64,000 nt of DNA from Microbacterium sp. Bi121 (GTDB taxonomy: Bacteria; Actinomycetota; Actinomycetes; Actinomycetales; Microbacteriaceae), in assembly GCF_918698005.1 (NCBI RefSeq), contig NZ_CAKKLJ010000005.1, positions 124,001 to 188,000 on the forward strand, in the 5' to 3' direction. This document shows positions 41,387 to 50,016 of this stretch, one piece after another (position 1 is the first letter of the stretch; every line of letters begins with the position of its first letter). The notes beneath the pieces were generated by a model. The model worked only from the letters and a program-made list of their open reading frames with translations, ran no database searches and had not been told where the DNA came from. A program made the translations under genes and the position numbers.

Positions 41387-41967
41387 CTCTCATCACACTC
41401 GTCCGGCACGGTCAGACCGATTGGAACCTCGCGCGACGCATCCAGGGGTCGACCGACATCCCGCTGAACGAGACCGGCCGCGCCGATGCGCTCGCCGCCG
41501 CCGAACTGCTCGGCGAGGTGACGCATCACGCCATCTATGCGAGCCCTCTGGTGCGCGCTCACGAGACGGCGCGGATCATCGCGGGACACCTCGGCCTCGA
41601 CGCTCCGGGGCTGGCCGACGACCTGCGTGAGCGCGAGTTCGGCGAGGGCGAGGGGATGCTCGTCGAGGAGTACCTCGAGCGGTTCGAGAACTGGCACTCC
41701 GCGCCCTCAGGCGCCGAGAGCCTCGACGTCGTCCGCGACCGTGCACTGGGAGCACTCGACGTGATCGCCCGGGGGTCCAGGCGTCGTTCGGCGCCGACTG
41801 CGGAGTCGATCATCGTCGTCACGCACGGCGGTGTGATCCGCTCGTTGCTCGGCCACGCATCGGGCGGCACGCTGCCGCGCGAGGGGGACGTGCTGCGCAA
41901 CGGCTCCCTGCACCGGTTCGAGGCGGGGCCGGGGCTGTTGCGGCTGCTGGACCCTGTCGCGATCTAG
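41383..41967 (+). CDS. Histidine phosphatase family protein
   Basis: 194 residues. Phosphoglycerate-mutase-like core: LVRHGQTDWNLARRIQGSTD (the phospho-His RHG), YASPLVRAHETARIIAG, REREFGEGEG and VVTHGGVIRSLLGH (second His). It hydrolyses phosphate esters or acts as a mutase; the CobC/GpmB type is likely. GTG 41383 overlaps the stop of the sirtuin gene, so expression is coupled. It converges with the CoA-lyase gene. Confidence 0.92.
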   Translation: MTLITLVRHGQTDWNLARRIQGSTDIPLNETGRADALAAAELLGEVTHHAIYASPLVRAHETARIIAGHLGLDAPGLADDLREREFGEGEGMLVEEYLERFENWHSAPSGAESLDVVRDRALGALDVIARGSRRRSAPTAESIIVVTHGGVIRSLLGHASGGTLPREGDVLRNGSLHRFEAGPGLLRLLDPVAI

Positions 41968-41979
41968 CCGCCGGAGGGA

Positions 41980-42786
41980 CTAGACCCCGCGCGCCGCGAC
42001 GGAACGTGCGTGTCGCAGCAACGGCTCGTCGATCATCCGTCCGCGGAAGCGGAACACGCCGCGCTCCCCCTCGGCCGCTGCCAGCACGTCGCGCGCCCAG
42101 GCCAGGGTTTCGGCATCCGGCGCGTAGGCCTCCCGAATGGTCGCGACCTGACCCGGGTGGATGCACGCCGTCGCGCGGAAACCGGAGGCCGCGGCATCCA
42201 CCGCCTCTGCCGCGAGTCCTGCGGCGTCGTCGATGTCGATGTGCACGGCGTCGATCGCCGCCTTGCCGTGAGCGCCTGCTTCCATCAGGACGCGAGCTCT
42301 GGCGTACCGGGCGACGTCGCGGTAGCGCCCGTCGCTGTACCGGCTCGAGGTGCCTCCGAGCGAGGCGACGAGGTCCTCGGCGCCCCACATCAGAGCGATC
42401 ACTCGATCGTGGGCGGCAATGCGGTCGGCCGCACTGACACCGCGCGCTGTCTCGCACAGCGCGATGACCGAGTACGTCGCGTCGAAGACATCGAGCGCGG
42501 CCGGGTCCTCCGTCTTCGCGACCATCACCGTACGGAACGGAGAGCCGGCGAGCATCGCGAGGTCTGCGACGAAGTCCGCCGTGTCCGGCGCATTGACGCG
42601 CACGATGACGCGTGCCGGGTCGAGATCGGATGCCGCGACGAACGCCCGGGCGTCGGCCTTCGCATCCGCTGACACGGCGTCCTCCAGATCGAGGATCACG
42701 GCGTCCGCGCGTTCAGCGGCCTTCGCGAAGCGTTCCGGTCGGTCGCCGGGGCAGAACAGCAGGGCGGGCCCGGCGTCGAAAGTCAT
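41980..42786 (-). CDS. HpcH/HpaI (CitE-like) beta-hydroxyacyl-CoA lyase
   Basis: 268 residues. The CitE fold has LFCPGDRPERFAKAAERADA, VILDLEDAVSADAK (Mg-binding Asp/Glu), VIALCETARGVSAADRIA and LMWGAEDLVASLGG, then CIHPGQVATIREAY. The mycobacterial counterpart Rv2498c is reported to cleave (R)-HMG-CoA in leucine catabolism. Here it is the last gene of the carboxylase operon, where it would split HMG-CoA to acetyl-CoA and acetoacetate. Its ATG overlaps the MaoC stop by ATGA. The stereochemistry is inferred from the family. Confidence 0.9.
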   Translation of the reverse strand: MTFDAGPALLFCPGDRPERFAKAAERADAVILDLEDAVSADAKADARAFVAASDLDPARVIVRVNAPDTADFVADLAMLAGSPFRTVMVAKTEDPAALDVFDATYSVIALCETARGVSAADRIAAHDRVIALMWGAEDLVASLGGTSSRYSDGRYRDVARYARARVLMEAGAHGKAAIDAVHIDIDDAAGLAAEAVDAAASGFRATACIHPGQVATIREAYAPDAETLAWARDVLAAAEGERGVFRFRGRMIDEPLLRHARSVAARGV

Positions 42787-43274
42787 CCGTCCTCCTGCGG
42801 TGTGCAGTGGATGAGCGTCGTACGCGTGGCCGTGGCGACGACGACGCCGTCCTGGTTGCGCCCGGTGTGGGCGATCGTGACGATGCCCTGCCCCTGACGC
42901 GACTTCGACAGCCGCTTCTCCGTGATGACGCTCTCGGTGTACAGCGTGTCACCGGCGAAAAGGGGGTGCGGGAAGGCGATCTCCCCGAGCCCGAGCTGGG
43001 CGACGAGCGTACCCTGGGTGAGCTGGGCGACGGATGATCCGACCATGGTCGACAGCGTCCACATCGAGTTCATCAGACGCTGACCGAACTCCTGCGACGC
43101 CGAGAACGCGGCGTCCAGGTGCAGCGCCTGTGTGTTCATCGTGAGCGTGGTGAACAGAACGTTGTCGGCCTCGGTGGCCGTGCGACCAGGACGATGCAGG
43201 TATCGCGCACCGAGTTCGAACTCCTCGAAGTACAGGCCGCGCTGGAGGATCTCTTTTGAACCCGTGTCGGTCAC
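42783..43274 (-). CDS. MaoC family dehydratase
   Basis: 163 residues, single hotdog of the (R)-enoyl-CoA hydratase type. Landmarks are LYFEEFELGARYLHRPGRTA at the N-terminus, VLFTTLTMNTQALHLDAAFS with the catalytic Asp/His region near 50-60, and GDTLYTESVITEKRLSKS. In the leucine operon it would hydrate 3-methylglutaconyl-CoA to HMG-CoA in place of an enoyl-CoA hydratase of crotonase type. GTG 43274 overlaps the acyl-CoA dehydrogenase stop (GTGA), and its stop overlaps the CoA-lyase ATG. Confidence 0.9.
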   Translation of the reverse strand: MTDTGSKEILQRGLYFEEFELGARYLHRPGRTATEADNVLFTTLTMNTQALHLDAAFSASQEFGQRLMNSMWTLSTMVGSSVAQLTQGTLVAQLGLGEIAFPHPLFAGDTLYTESVITEKRLSKSRQGQGIVTIAHTGRNQDGVVVATATRTTLIHCTPQEDG

Positions 43275-44419
43275 ATGAGCCCCAATCCGCGTGCGATCAC
43301 CAGCAGCTGCACCTCTGTCGTCCCCTCGCCGATCTCGAGGATCTTCGAGTCACGATAGTGCCGACCGACGGAGAATTCGTTCATGAAGCCGTTGCCGCCG
43401 AAGATCTGGGTGGCGTCGCGTGCGTTGTCCATCGCGGCGTCGCCGGCGACGAGTTTGGCGATCGCAGCGGCTTCGGCGAACGACTTGCCCGCGTCGCGCA
43501 GTCGTGCGGCGTGGTGCCAGGCGAGCCGGGCCGTGTGCACCCGTGCGCGCATCCGGGCGAGCGTGAACTGCGCGTTCTGCCGCGTGCTGAGTGCGGCGCC
43601 GAAGACCGTGCGGCTCTTGGCGTACTCGACGGCGGCCTCCAGGCATCCCTCGGCGGCGCCCGTCGAGAGCGCGGCGATGGCGATGCGCCCCTCGTCGAGG
43701 ATGCTGAGGAAGTTCTTGAACCCGGAACCGCGCTCTCCGACGAGGTTGCCCGCCGGCACCCGGACGCCGTCGAACGTGAGCGGGTGCGTGTCGGAGGCGT
43801 GCCATCCGACCTTGTCGTACGCCGGCTCAACCGTGAAGCCGGGCGTGCCGTTCGGGATGATGATCGTGGAGATCTCCTTGCGGCCGTCGTGCACACCGGT
43901 GACGGCGGTGACCGTGACGAAGCGCGTGATCGGGGTTCCGGAGTTCGTGATGAACTGCTTGGAGCCGTCGACGACCCACTCGTCGCCGTCCAAGCGCGCG
44001 GTGGTCCGGGTGGCACCGGCATCGCTGCCGGCCTCGGGCTCGGTGAGGCCGAAACCGGCCATCGCCCGGCCGGCGAGCAGGTCGGGCAGGTGCTCCTCGC
44101 GCTGGGCGTCGTTTCCGAAGCGGAAGATCGGCATCGCGCCGAGGCTGACACCCGCCTCGAGCGTGATCGCGATGGACTGGTCCACCCGGCCGAGACCCTC
44201 GATCGCAAGACACAGTGCCATGTAGTCGCCGCCCTGACCGCCGACCTCCTCGGGGAACGGGAGCCCGAAGAGTCCCAGCTCGCCCATCTGGCCGACGACA
44301 TCCATCGACAGCGTGTGCGTGCGGTCGGCCTCGTACGCCTGCGGGGCGACGACGGTGTCGGCGAACTCGCGCACCATCGCGCTGAGCTCGAGCTCCTCCT
44401 CCGTGAGATCGATGGTCAT
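43271..44419 (-). CDS. Acyl-CoA dehydrogenase (probable isovaleryl/branched-chain)
   Basis: 382 residues. FAD/substrate motifs are GFGLTEPEAGSDAGATRT, FITNSGTPITRFV, GERGSGFKNFLSILDEGRI and ATQIFGGNGFMNEF. At the C-terminus the catalytic-base position reads IGEGTTEVQLL with Glu. Human isovaleryl-CoA dehydrogenase has Ala there and uses a Glu elsewhere. So the substrate is inferred from context: isovaleryl-CoA to 3-methylcrotonyl-CoA between BCKDH and carboxylase. ATG 44419 overlaps the carboxylase alpha stop. Its counterpart in M. tuberculosis is fadE19. Confidence 0.93.
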   Translation of the reverse strand: MTIDLTEEELELSAMVREFADTVVAPQAYEADRTHTLSMDVVGQMGELGLFGLPFPEEVGGQGGDYMALCLAIEGLGRVDQSIAITLEAGVSLGAMPIFRFGNDAQREEHLPDLLAGRAMAGFGLTEPEAGSDAGATRTTARLDGDEWVVDGSKQFITNSGTPITRFVTVTAVTGVHDGRKEISTIIIPNGTPGFTVEPAYDKVGWHASDTHPLTFDGVRVPAGNLVGERGSGFKNFLSILDEGRIAIAALSTGAAEGCLEAAVEYAKSRTVFGAALSTRQNAQFTLARMRARVHTARLAWHHAARLRDAGKSFAEAAAIAKLVAGDAAMDNARDATQIFGGNGFMNEFSVGRHYRDSKILEIGEGTTEVQLLVIARGLGLM

Positions 44420-46386
44420 GATGCTCCTTCGCTGTCTGCGGGTCCTGAGTGTTCTGTCACGGTCGCGACGACCTGGTCGCGCCGTGCCTGATCGCCGACG
44501 GCGACCATGAGGTGCACTGTGCCGTCGTGCGGCGCGAGCACCGGATGCTCCATCTTCATCGCCTCGATCGAGACGAGGGGTTCGCCCTTCGCCACGGCCG
44601 CCCCCTCGTCCACATGCACGGCGACGACGTTGCCCGGCATCGGAGCCCGAGCCTCTGGACTCGTCTCGGCGTCGGTCGGCCCGGCGGCCGCGAGTCGATG
44701 CTTCATGCGTGCCCGACGATCCAGCGGGCGCAGCCGGACGGATCGCCCGCCTTCGCTGACCCACACCGCCCCGTCCGCGTCGATCGCCGCCGGGACGCGG
44801 GCCGCAGCGATGCCGGCGGCATCCGCTTCGGCAGAGGTCCCGGTCTCAGCATCCGCCCGTCCGTCCAACAGTTCACCCGCGTCCGTCAAGAACGCGACCT
44901 CCCGCGCCCCCGCATCCGTCAGCGCCGCCCACACGTCGCCCGCCCGTGAACTGCCTTGCGCGACGAGACTTGCGCTGGCAACAGCATCCTCACCCCGCAA
45001 AGCAAGTCTCGCAGCGTCGACCATGCGGGGCGAGACAACCGCGGGGGCGACAGGCAGCAGCGTCTCGATCAGCCCGGTGTCGAGGTCTCCTGCCACCACG
45101 CGCTCGTTCGTCACGAGCATGCGCAAGAACTCGACGCTCGTCTCGACGCCGAGGATGACGACATCGGCCAGCGCCGCGTCGAGCTGCTCCAGCGCCGAGC
45201 GCCGGTCCGTCCCGTGGGCGACGACCTTCGCGATCATCGGGTCGTAGAAGGCGCTGACCTCGCTGCCCGTCTCGATCGCGGCATCCACGCGCACCCCGGA
45301 GGGCGCGTCGAAGCGCAGAACTCGACCTGTCGAGGGGAGGAACCCGGTCGAGGGCGACTCCGCGTAGACGCGCGCCTCGACAGCGTGCCCGGTGACCGGC
45401 GGCACAGCCGGCAGGGCGTCTCCTGCCGCGACCGCGAGCTGCAGCGCGACGAGGTCGAGTCCCGTGACGGCTTCGGTGACCGGATGCTCCACCTGGAGCC
45501 GCGTGTTCATCTCGATGAAGAAGAACTCCTGGGGGGCATCCGCGTCGACGAGGAACTCGACTGTCCCCGCACCCACGTAGGACACGCTCTCCGCCGCACG
45601 TACTGCCGTGTCGAACAGCCGCTCGCGCACTCCGTCCGGCAGACCGGCCGACGGCGCCTCCTCGATGACCTTCTGATGTCTGCGCTGTAGAGTGCACTCG
45701 CGCTCGCCGAGAGCGACGACTGTGCCGTAGGAGTCGCCGAACACCTGCACCTCGATGTGCCGAGGACGGGAGATCAGGCGCTCCAGCAGCAGCGCGTCGT
45801 CCGAGAACGCCGCCTTCGCGACGCGACGAGCGGAGGCGAGGGCGGCAGCCAGATGCGCCTCATCCGCGACGACCTCCATGCCCTTGCCGCCGCCGCCTGC
45901 GCTGGGCTTGACGAGCAGCGGGTAGCCCACCTCGGCAGCGCGGACCGCGATCTGCCCGTCCGTCAGGCCGGTCGCGTCGAAGCCGGGGACGACGGGGACA
46001 TCGCGCGCTGCGACCTGCTCTCGCGCCGTGGCCTTGTCGCCCATGATCTGCAGCGCCTGCGTGGACGGGCCGATGAAGACCACGCCGGCATCGGCGCAGG
46101 CCCGAGCGAGGGCCACGCTCTCGGACAGGAAGCCGTAGCCGGGGTGGATTGCCTGGGCGCCGGTCTCGCGGGCTGCGCGCATGACCGCGTCCACGTCCAG
46201 GTAGGACTCGGCTGCCGGCGCGGGGCCGATCCGTACGGCGACATCGGCCTCGCGGACGTGCGGGGCGTCGGCGTCGGCGTCGCTGTATACCGCGACGCTG
46301 CGCAGGCCCTGCTGCCGAAGGGTGCGGATGATCCGTCTGGCGATCTCGCCGCGGTTGGCGACGAGGACGGTGTCGAAGGTCGTCAT
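44416..46386 (-). CDS. accA1: Biotin-dependent acyl-CoA carboxylase alpha subunit (methylcrotonyl-CoA carboxylase type)
   Basis: 656 residues. The biotin carboxylase domain starts with FDTVLVANRGEIARRIIRT, has the ATP-grasp loop SAGGGGKGMEVV and then the catalytic region. The C-terminal biotinyl domain has SIEAMKMEHPVLAPHDG, in which the Lys of AMKM carries biotin. It carboxylates biotin for the beta subunit encoded just upstream. A long linker (about 440-570) varies in this family. ATG 46386 begins MTTFDTVLV; the further upstream ATG at 46395 is less conserved. Symbol by analogy with mycobacterial accA1. Confidence 0.92.
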   Translation of the reverse strand: MTTFDTVLVANRGEIARRIIRTLRQQGLRSVAVYSDADADAPHVREADVAVRIGPAPAAESYLDVDAVMRAARETGAQAIHPGYGFLSESVALARACADAGVVFIGPSTQALQIMGDKATAREQVAARDVPVVPGFDATGLTDGQIAVRAAEVGYPLLVKPSAGGGGKGMEVVADEAHLAAALASARRVAKAAFSDDALLLERLISRPRHIEVQVFGDSYGTVVALGERECTLQRRHQKVIEEAPSAGLPDGVRERLFDTAVRAAESVSYVGAGTVEFLVDADAPQEFFFIEMNTRLQVEHPVTEAVTGLDLVALQLAVAAGDALPAVPPVTGHAVEARVYAESPSTGFLPSTGRVLRFDAPSGVRVDAAIETGSEVSAFYDPMIAKVVAHGTDRRSALEQLDAALADVVILGVETSVEFLRMLVTNERVVAGDLDTGLIETLLPVAPAVVSPRMVDAARLALRGEDAVASASLVAQGSSRAGDVWAALTDAGAREVAFLTDAGELLDGRADAETGTSAEADAAGIAAARVPAAIDADGAVWVSEGGRSVRLRPLDRRARMKHRLAAAGPTDAETSPEARAPMPGNVVAVHVDEGAAVAKGEPLVSIEAMKMEHPVLAPHDGTVHLMVAVGDQARRDQVVATVTEHSGPADSEGAS

Positions 46387-46391
46387 GGGTC

Positions 46392-47945
46392 TCACATCCG
46401 GAAGACGCCGAAGCGCGGTTCGGGCAGCGGGCTGCGGGCGATGACGTCGAGTGCGAGCCCGAGGCGGTCGCGGGTCTCGTCCGGATCGATGATGCCATCG
46501 TCCCAGAGCCTCGCCGTGGCGTAGTAGGGCTCACCCTGGTTCTCGTACTGGGCGCGGATCGGCTCTTCGAAGGCGGTACGCTCGTCGGCGCTCCACGAGT
46601 CGCCACGGGCGGTCAGCTGGTCCTCCTTGACGGTGGCCAGTACGGACGCCGCCTGGTTCCCGCCCATCACCGAGATGCGACTCGCCGGCCACGTCCAGAG
46701 GAAGCGCGGCGAGTACGCACGGCCGCACATCGAGTAGTTGCCCGCACCGAACGAGCCCCCGATGATCACCGTGAGCTTGGGGACGCGTGTTGTGGCGACG
46801 GCGGTGACCATCTTGGCGCCGTCCTTCGCGATGCCGCCGGCCTCGGCATCGGATCCGACCATGAAGCCGGTGATGTTCTGCAGGAACAGCAGGGGGATGC
46901 CGCGCTGGTCGCACAGCTCGATGAAATGCGCGCCCTTGAGTGCGGACTCGCTGAAGAGCACGCCGTTGTTGGCGATGATGCCGACCGGATGCCCGTGCAG
47001 GCGCGCGAATCCCGTGACGAGCGTCGTGCCGTACTCGGCCTTGAACTCGCGGAACGAGTCGCCGTCGACGAGCCGGCTGATGACCTCGTGCACGTCATAG
47101 GCGGCGTTCACGTCGACGGGGACCACGTCGTACAGACTGGATTCGTCGTCAGGTGCCCTGGATGCCGTCACCTCCCAGGCCGGTTGAGCAGGGGCCGGCA
47201 GCGTCTGCACGATATCGCGGAGGATCTCGAGGGCGTGCTCGTCATCCTCGGCGAGATGGTCGACGACGCCGGAGCGTCGAGCGTGCAGCTCTCCCCCGCC
47301 CAGTTCCTCGGCCGTGACGACCTCGCCGATCGCGGCCTTCACGAGCGGCGGGCCGCCGAGGAAGATCGTTCCCTGATTGCGGACGATCACCGTCTCGTCG
47401 CTCATCGCCGGCACGTAGGCGCCACCAGCGGTGCACGATCCGAGGACGGCCGCGAGCTGCGGGATCCCCTCGGCGCTCATGCGCGCCTGGTTGAAGAAGA
47501 TGCGTCCGAAGTGGTCCCGATCCGGGAACACCTCGTCCTGCTTGGGGAGGAAGGCTCCCCCGGAGTCGACGAGGTACAGGCACGGGAGACGGTTCTCGAT
47601 CGCGATCTCCTGTGCGCGCAGATGCTTCTTCACGGTCATCGGCAGGTAGCTGCCGCCCTTGACCGTCGCATCGTTGCACAGCACCATGACGTGCCGCCCG
47701 TGGACGAGCCCGATGCCGGCGATCACGCCGGCTGCCGGCACCTCGCCACCGTACAGGCCGTCAGCGGCGAGCGGAGCGACCTCGAGGAACGGACTCCCCT
47801 CGTCGAGGACTCTTGTGATGCGCTCGCGTGGCAGGAGCTTGCCCCTGGCCACGTGGCGCTGGCGCGACGACTCCGGCCCCCCGGCGGCCGCTACGGCCAA
47901 GCGCGCATGCAGCTCGGCCGCGAGCGACTGCTGTGTCACTGACAT
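46392..47945 (-). CDS. accD1: Acyl-CoA carboxylase beta (carboxyltransferase) subunit
   Basis: 517 residues. Two crotonase-fold halves. The N half has [40 protein letters not shown] and [20 protein letters not shown]; the C half has [40 protein letters not shown] and [19 protein letters not shown]. These match methylcrotonyl-CoA carboxylase beta subunits more than acetyl/propionyl types. It is first in the operon, divergent from the TetR gene; its ATG has a GAGGAGGACG ribosome-binding site. The alpha subunit gene begins 5 bp after its stop. Confidence 0.93.
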   Translation of the reverse strand: MSVTQQSLAAELHARLAVAAAGGPESSRQRHVARGKLLPRERITRVLDEGSPFLEVAPLAADGLYGGEVPAAGVIAGIGLVHGRHVMVLCNDATVKGGSYLPMTVKKHLRAQEIAIENRLPCLYLVDSGGAFLPKQDEVFPDRDHFGRIFFNQARMSAEGIPQLAAVLGSCTAGGAYVPAMSDETVIVRNQGTIFLGGPPLVKAAIGEVVTAEELGGGELHARRSGVVDHLAEDDEHALEILRDIVQTLPAPAQPAWEVTASRAPDDESSLYDVVPVDVNAAYDVHEVISRLVDGDSFREFKAEYGTTLVTGFARLHGHPVGIIANNGVLFSESALKGAHFIELCDQRGIPLLFLQNITGFMVGSDAEAGGIAKDGAKMVTAVATTRVPKLTVIIGGSFGAGNYSMCGRAYSPRFLWTWPASRISVMGGNQAASVLATVKEDQLTARGDSWSADERTAFEEPIRAQYENQGEPYYATARLWDDGIIDPDETRDRLGLALDVIARSPLPEPRFGVFRM

Positions 47946-47992
47946 CGTGTCGTCCTCCTCGACTCACGTGGTGGCATCCATCGCACGTTTTC

Positions 47993-48010
47993 GGTTAGTG
48001 TTCACTAACC
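47993..48010. promoter_or_regulatory. TetR operator 1 (GGTTAGTG-TT-CACTAACC)
   Basis: A perfect 8-bp inverted repeat with a two-base centre. It lies between the divergent carboxylase operon and TetR gene. This is the probable binding site of the adjacent regulator. Confidence 0.72.
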
Positions 48011-48020
48011 CGATAATTTA

Positions 48021-48038
48021 GGTTAGCGAGCGTTAACT
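48021..48038. promoter_or_regulatory. TetR operator 2 (GGTTAGCG-AG-CGTTAACT)
   Basis: A near copy of operator 1, 28 bp downstream, with an imperfect right arm. It ends three bases before the TetR start codon, covering the place of a ribosome-binding site and so permitting autoregulation. Confidence 0.65.
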
Positions 48039-48041
48039 GAA

Positions 48042-48629
48042 ATGACAAGCCCTCTCACCGCCAGGGATCGTGCGAAGGCCGAGCGCGCCGATGCGCTCCT
48101 GACCGAAGCGGCACGCCTGTTCGCGGAGCGCGGATACTCCGGCGTGAGCCTGGAGGACATCGGCGCGGCCGTCGGCGTCTCCGGCCCAGCCGTGTACCGC
48201 CATTTCAGCGGAAAGCAGGCGCTGCTCGGCGCCGTCCTCATCAAGGTCAGCGAGGACCTCGTCAGCGGGGGCTTGCGCGTCGCCGAGGAGGAGCAGAGCG
48301 CCGAGGATCGGATGCGGGCGCTCGTGGGCTTCCACGTCGACTTCGCCCTCGGGAACGCCGACGTGATCCGCGTGCAGGACCGGGACCTCGCGCATCTCTC
48401 CGATGAGGACCGTGCCGACGTGCGCCGGCTGCAGCGCGAGTACATCGACATGTGGATCTCGGCACTCTCGCCGCTGCACAATGCGCCGGCGGACGAACTG
48501 CGGCTGCGCGTTCAGGCGTGCTTCGGCCTGATCAACTCCACGCCGCACAGTACCCGAAGCGCCACACGCTCGAAGAAGTCGACCGCGGCGATCCTCAGCG
48601 CGATGGCGCACGCTGCGCTCATCGCCTGA
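48042..48629 (+). CDS. TetR/AcrR family regulator of the leucine catabolic operon
   Basis: 195 residues. The HTH is LLTEAARLFAERGYSGVSLEDIGAAVGVSGPAVYRHFSGKQALLGAVL near 21-68. The ligand domain contains RMRALVGFHVDFALGNADVI, and a Ser/Thr/Arg-rich stretch (STPHSTRSATRSKKST) lies near the end. Positions match the M. tuberculosis Rv2506 role beside carboxylase genes. It likely represses the divergent operon and itself, with an acyl-CoA as inducer; this is inferred. Two inverted repeats overlap its promoter. It converges with the E2 gene, 13 bp away. Confidence 0.9.
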   Translation: MTSPLTARDRAKAERADALLTEAARLFAERGYSGVSLEDIGAAVGVSGPAVYRHFSGKQALLGAVLIKVSEDLVSGGLRVAEEEQSAEDRMRALVGFHVDFALGNADVIRVQDRDLAHLSDEDRADVRRLQREYIDMWISALSPLHNAPADELRLRVQACFGLINSTPHSTRSATRSKKSTAAILSAMAHAALIA

Positions 48630-48642
48630 GGATCGCCTGCGC

Positions 48643-50016
48643 TCACCCCAGCAGCATGGCGCGGCCGGGCTCCTCGAGGATGTCGGCCACGTCCTTGACG
48701 AAGCGCGCGCCCTCGGCGCCGTCCACGATGCGGTGATCGAACGAGAGGCTCAGCGTCATGACCTGGCGCAGGGCGATCTCTCCGCGGTACTCCCAGGGCA
48801 TCCGCCGGACAGCGCCGACAGCCAGGATGCCGGACTGCCCTGGCGGCAGGATCGGCGTGCCTGCGTCGATTCCGAACACGCCGATGTTTGTGATCGAGAA
48901 CGTGCCGCCGGCGAGGTCGGCCGGCGACGTCTTGCCCGACCGCGCGGTCTGCGTCAGCGCACCGAGCGCATCGGCCAGCTGCGGCAGCGTCATGCGATCA
49001 GCATCGCGGATGTTCGGCACGATCAGGCCGCGTTCGGTCGCTGCCGCGATGCCGAGATCGACGTAGTGCGGCTGAACGATCTCACCCGCTTCCTCGTCCC
49101 AGCGGGAGTTCAGACCCGGGGTGCGACTGAGCCCCAGGCACGCGGCCTTCGCGACGACGACCAGGGGTCCGATTCTGTGCTCGGAGAGCGAGCGGTCGGC
49201 CTTGAGGCTCGCGATGAGATCCATCGTGGCCGTGACATCGACCGTGTGGAACGTCGTCACGTGCGGTGCCGTGAACGCGCTCTGCACCATCGCTGCGGCC
49301 GTGTGCTTGCGGACGCCGCGGATCGGGATCCGCGTCTCGCGCTCCGTCGAGCCGGTGAACAGAGTCGGCTGCGCAGCAGGAGCCGCCTGCACCTCGACGT
49401 GTCCGCCCACGCGCTCGGCGTACGCGTCGATGTCGTCGCGCGTGATGACCCGATCGCCGACCTCAGCCGCGACGAGCGCGATGTCGACGCCACGTCGCTT
49501 GGCATGGGCGCGGACCGGCGGTGTCGAGCGGGGCCGCTCGCCGACCGCGGCGGCAGCGGCGGTCTCCGGCAGCGCATCGTGCGGTGCTGCTTCCAGGACG
49601 GCGGTGTCGGCGGCGACGGACGCTGCGGCGCCACGACGGGCGCGACGTGCAGGGCGGGCCTTGCTGGAGGGCGCGGCGCCGTAGCCGACGAGGTTCGGGG
49701 GCGTCTTCTCCTCCGCCGCGTCCTCGACCGGTTCCTTGGCAGCGGCATCCTCGCCCGGACCCGTCGCCGGCTCGTCACCCGCGACGTCGAACTCGATCAG
49801 TGGAGCGCCGACGTCGACGGTCTCACCGGCTTCTGCATGCAGCGTCGTCACTGTTCCGTCATAAGGCGATGGCAGCTCGACGACGGCTTTGGCCGTCTCG
49901 ACCTCTGCAAGCGTCTGGTTCAGCGTGACGGTGTCGCCGGGGGCGACGAGCCACTGGACGATCTCGGCGTCGGCGAGACCTTCACCGAGGTCAGGGAGGC
50001 GGAACTCCTGGATCAT
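48643..50016 (-). CDS. bkdC: Branched-chain 2-oxoacid dehydrogenase E2 (dihydrolipoyl acyltransferase)
   Basis: 457 residues. The N-terminal lipoyl domain begins EFRLPDLGEGLADAEIVQWL and carries the lipoyl Lys in VETAKAVVELPSPYDG. After an Ala/Pro/Glu linker comes the E3-binding domain (VRAHAKRRGVDIALVAAEVG). The catalytic domain ends with LSLSFDHRIVDGAEGARFV (HxxxDG, His and Asp). It moves the acyl group from E1 to CoA. ATG 50016 overlaps the E1 beta stop by ATGA. An E3 gene is not in the window. Confidence 0.95.
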   Translation of the reverse strand: MIQEFRLPDLGEGLADAEIVQWLVAPGDTVTLNQTLAEVETAKAVVELPSPYDGTVTTLHAEAGETVDVGAPLIEFDVAGDEPATGPGEDAAAKEPVEDAAEEKTPPNLVGYGAAPSSKARPARRARRGAAASVAADTAVLEAAPHDALPETAAAAAVGERPRSTPPVRAHAKRRGVDIALVAAEVGDRVITRDDIDAYAERVGGHVEVQAAPAAQPTLFTGSTERETRIPIRGVRKHTAAAMVQSAFTAPHVTTFHTVDVTATMDLIASLKADRSLSEHRIGPLVVVAKAACLGLSRTPGLNSRWDEEAGEIVQPHYVDLGIAAATERGLIVPNIRDADRMTLPQLADALGALTQTARSGKTSPADLAGGTFSITNIGVFGIDAGTPILPPGQSGILAVGAVRRMPWEYRGEIALRQVMTLSLSFDHRIVDGAEGARFVKDVADILEEPGRAMLLG

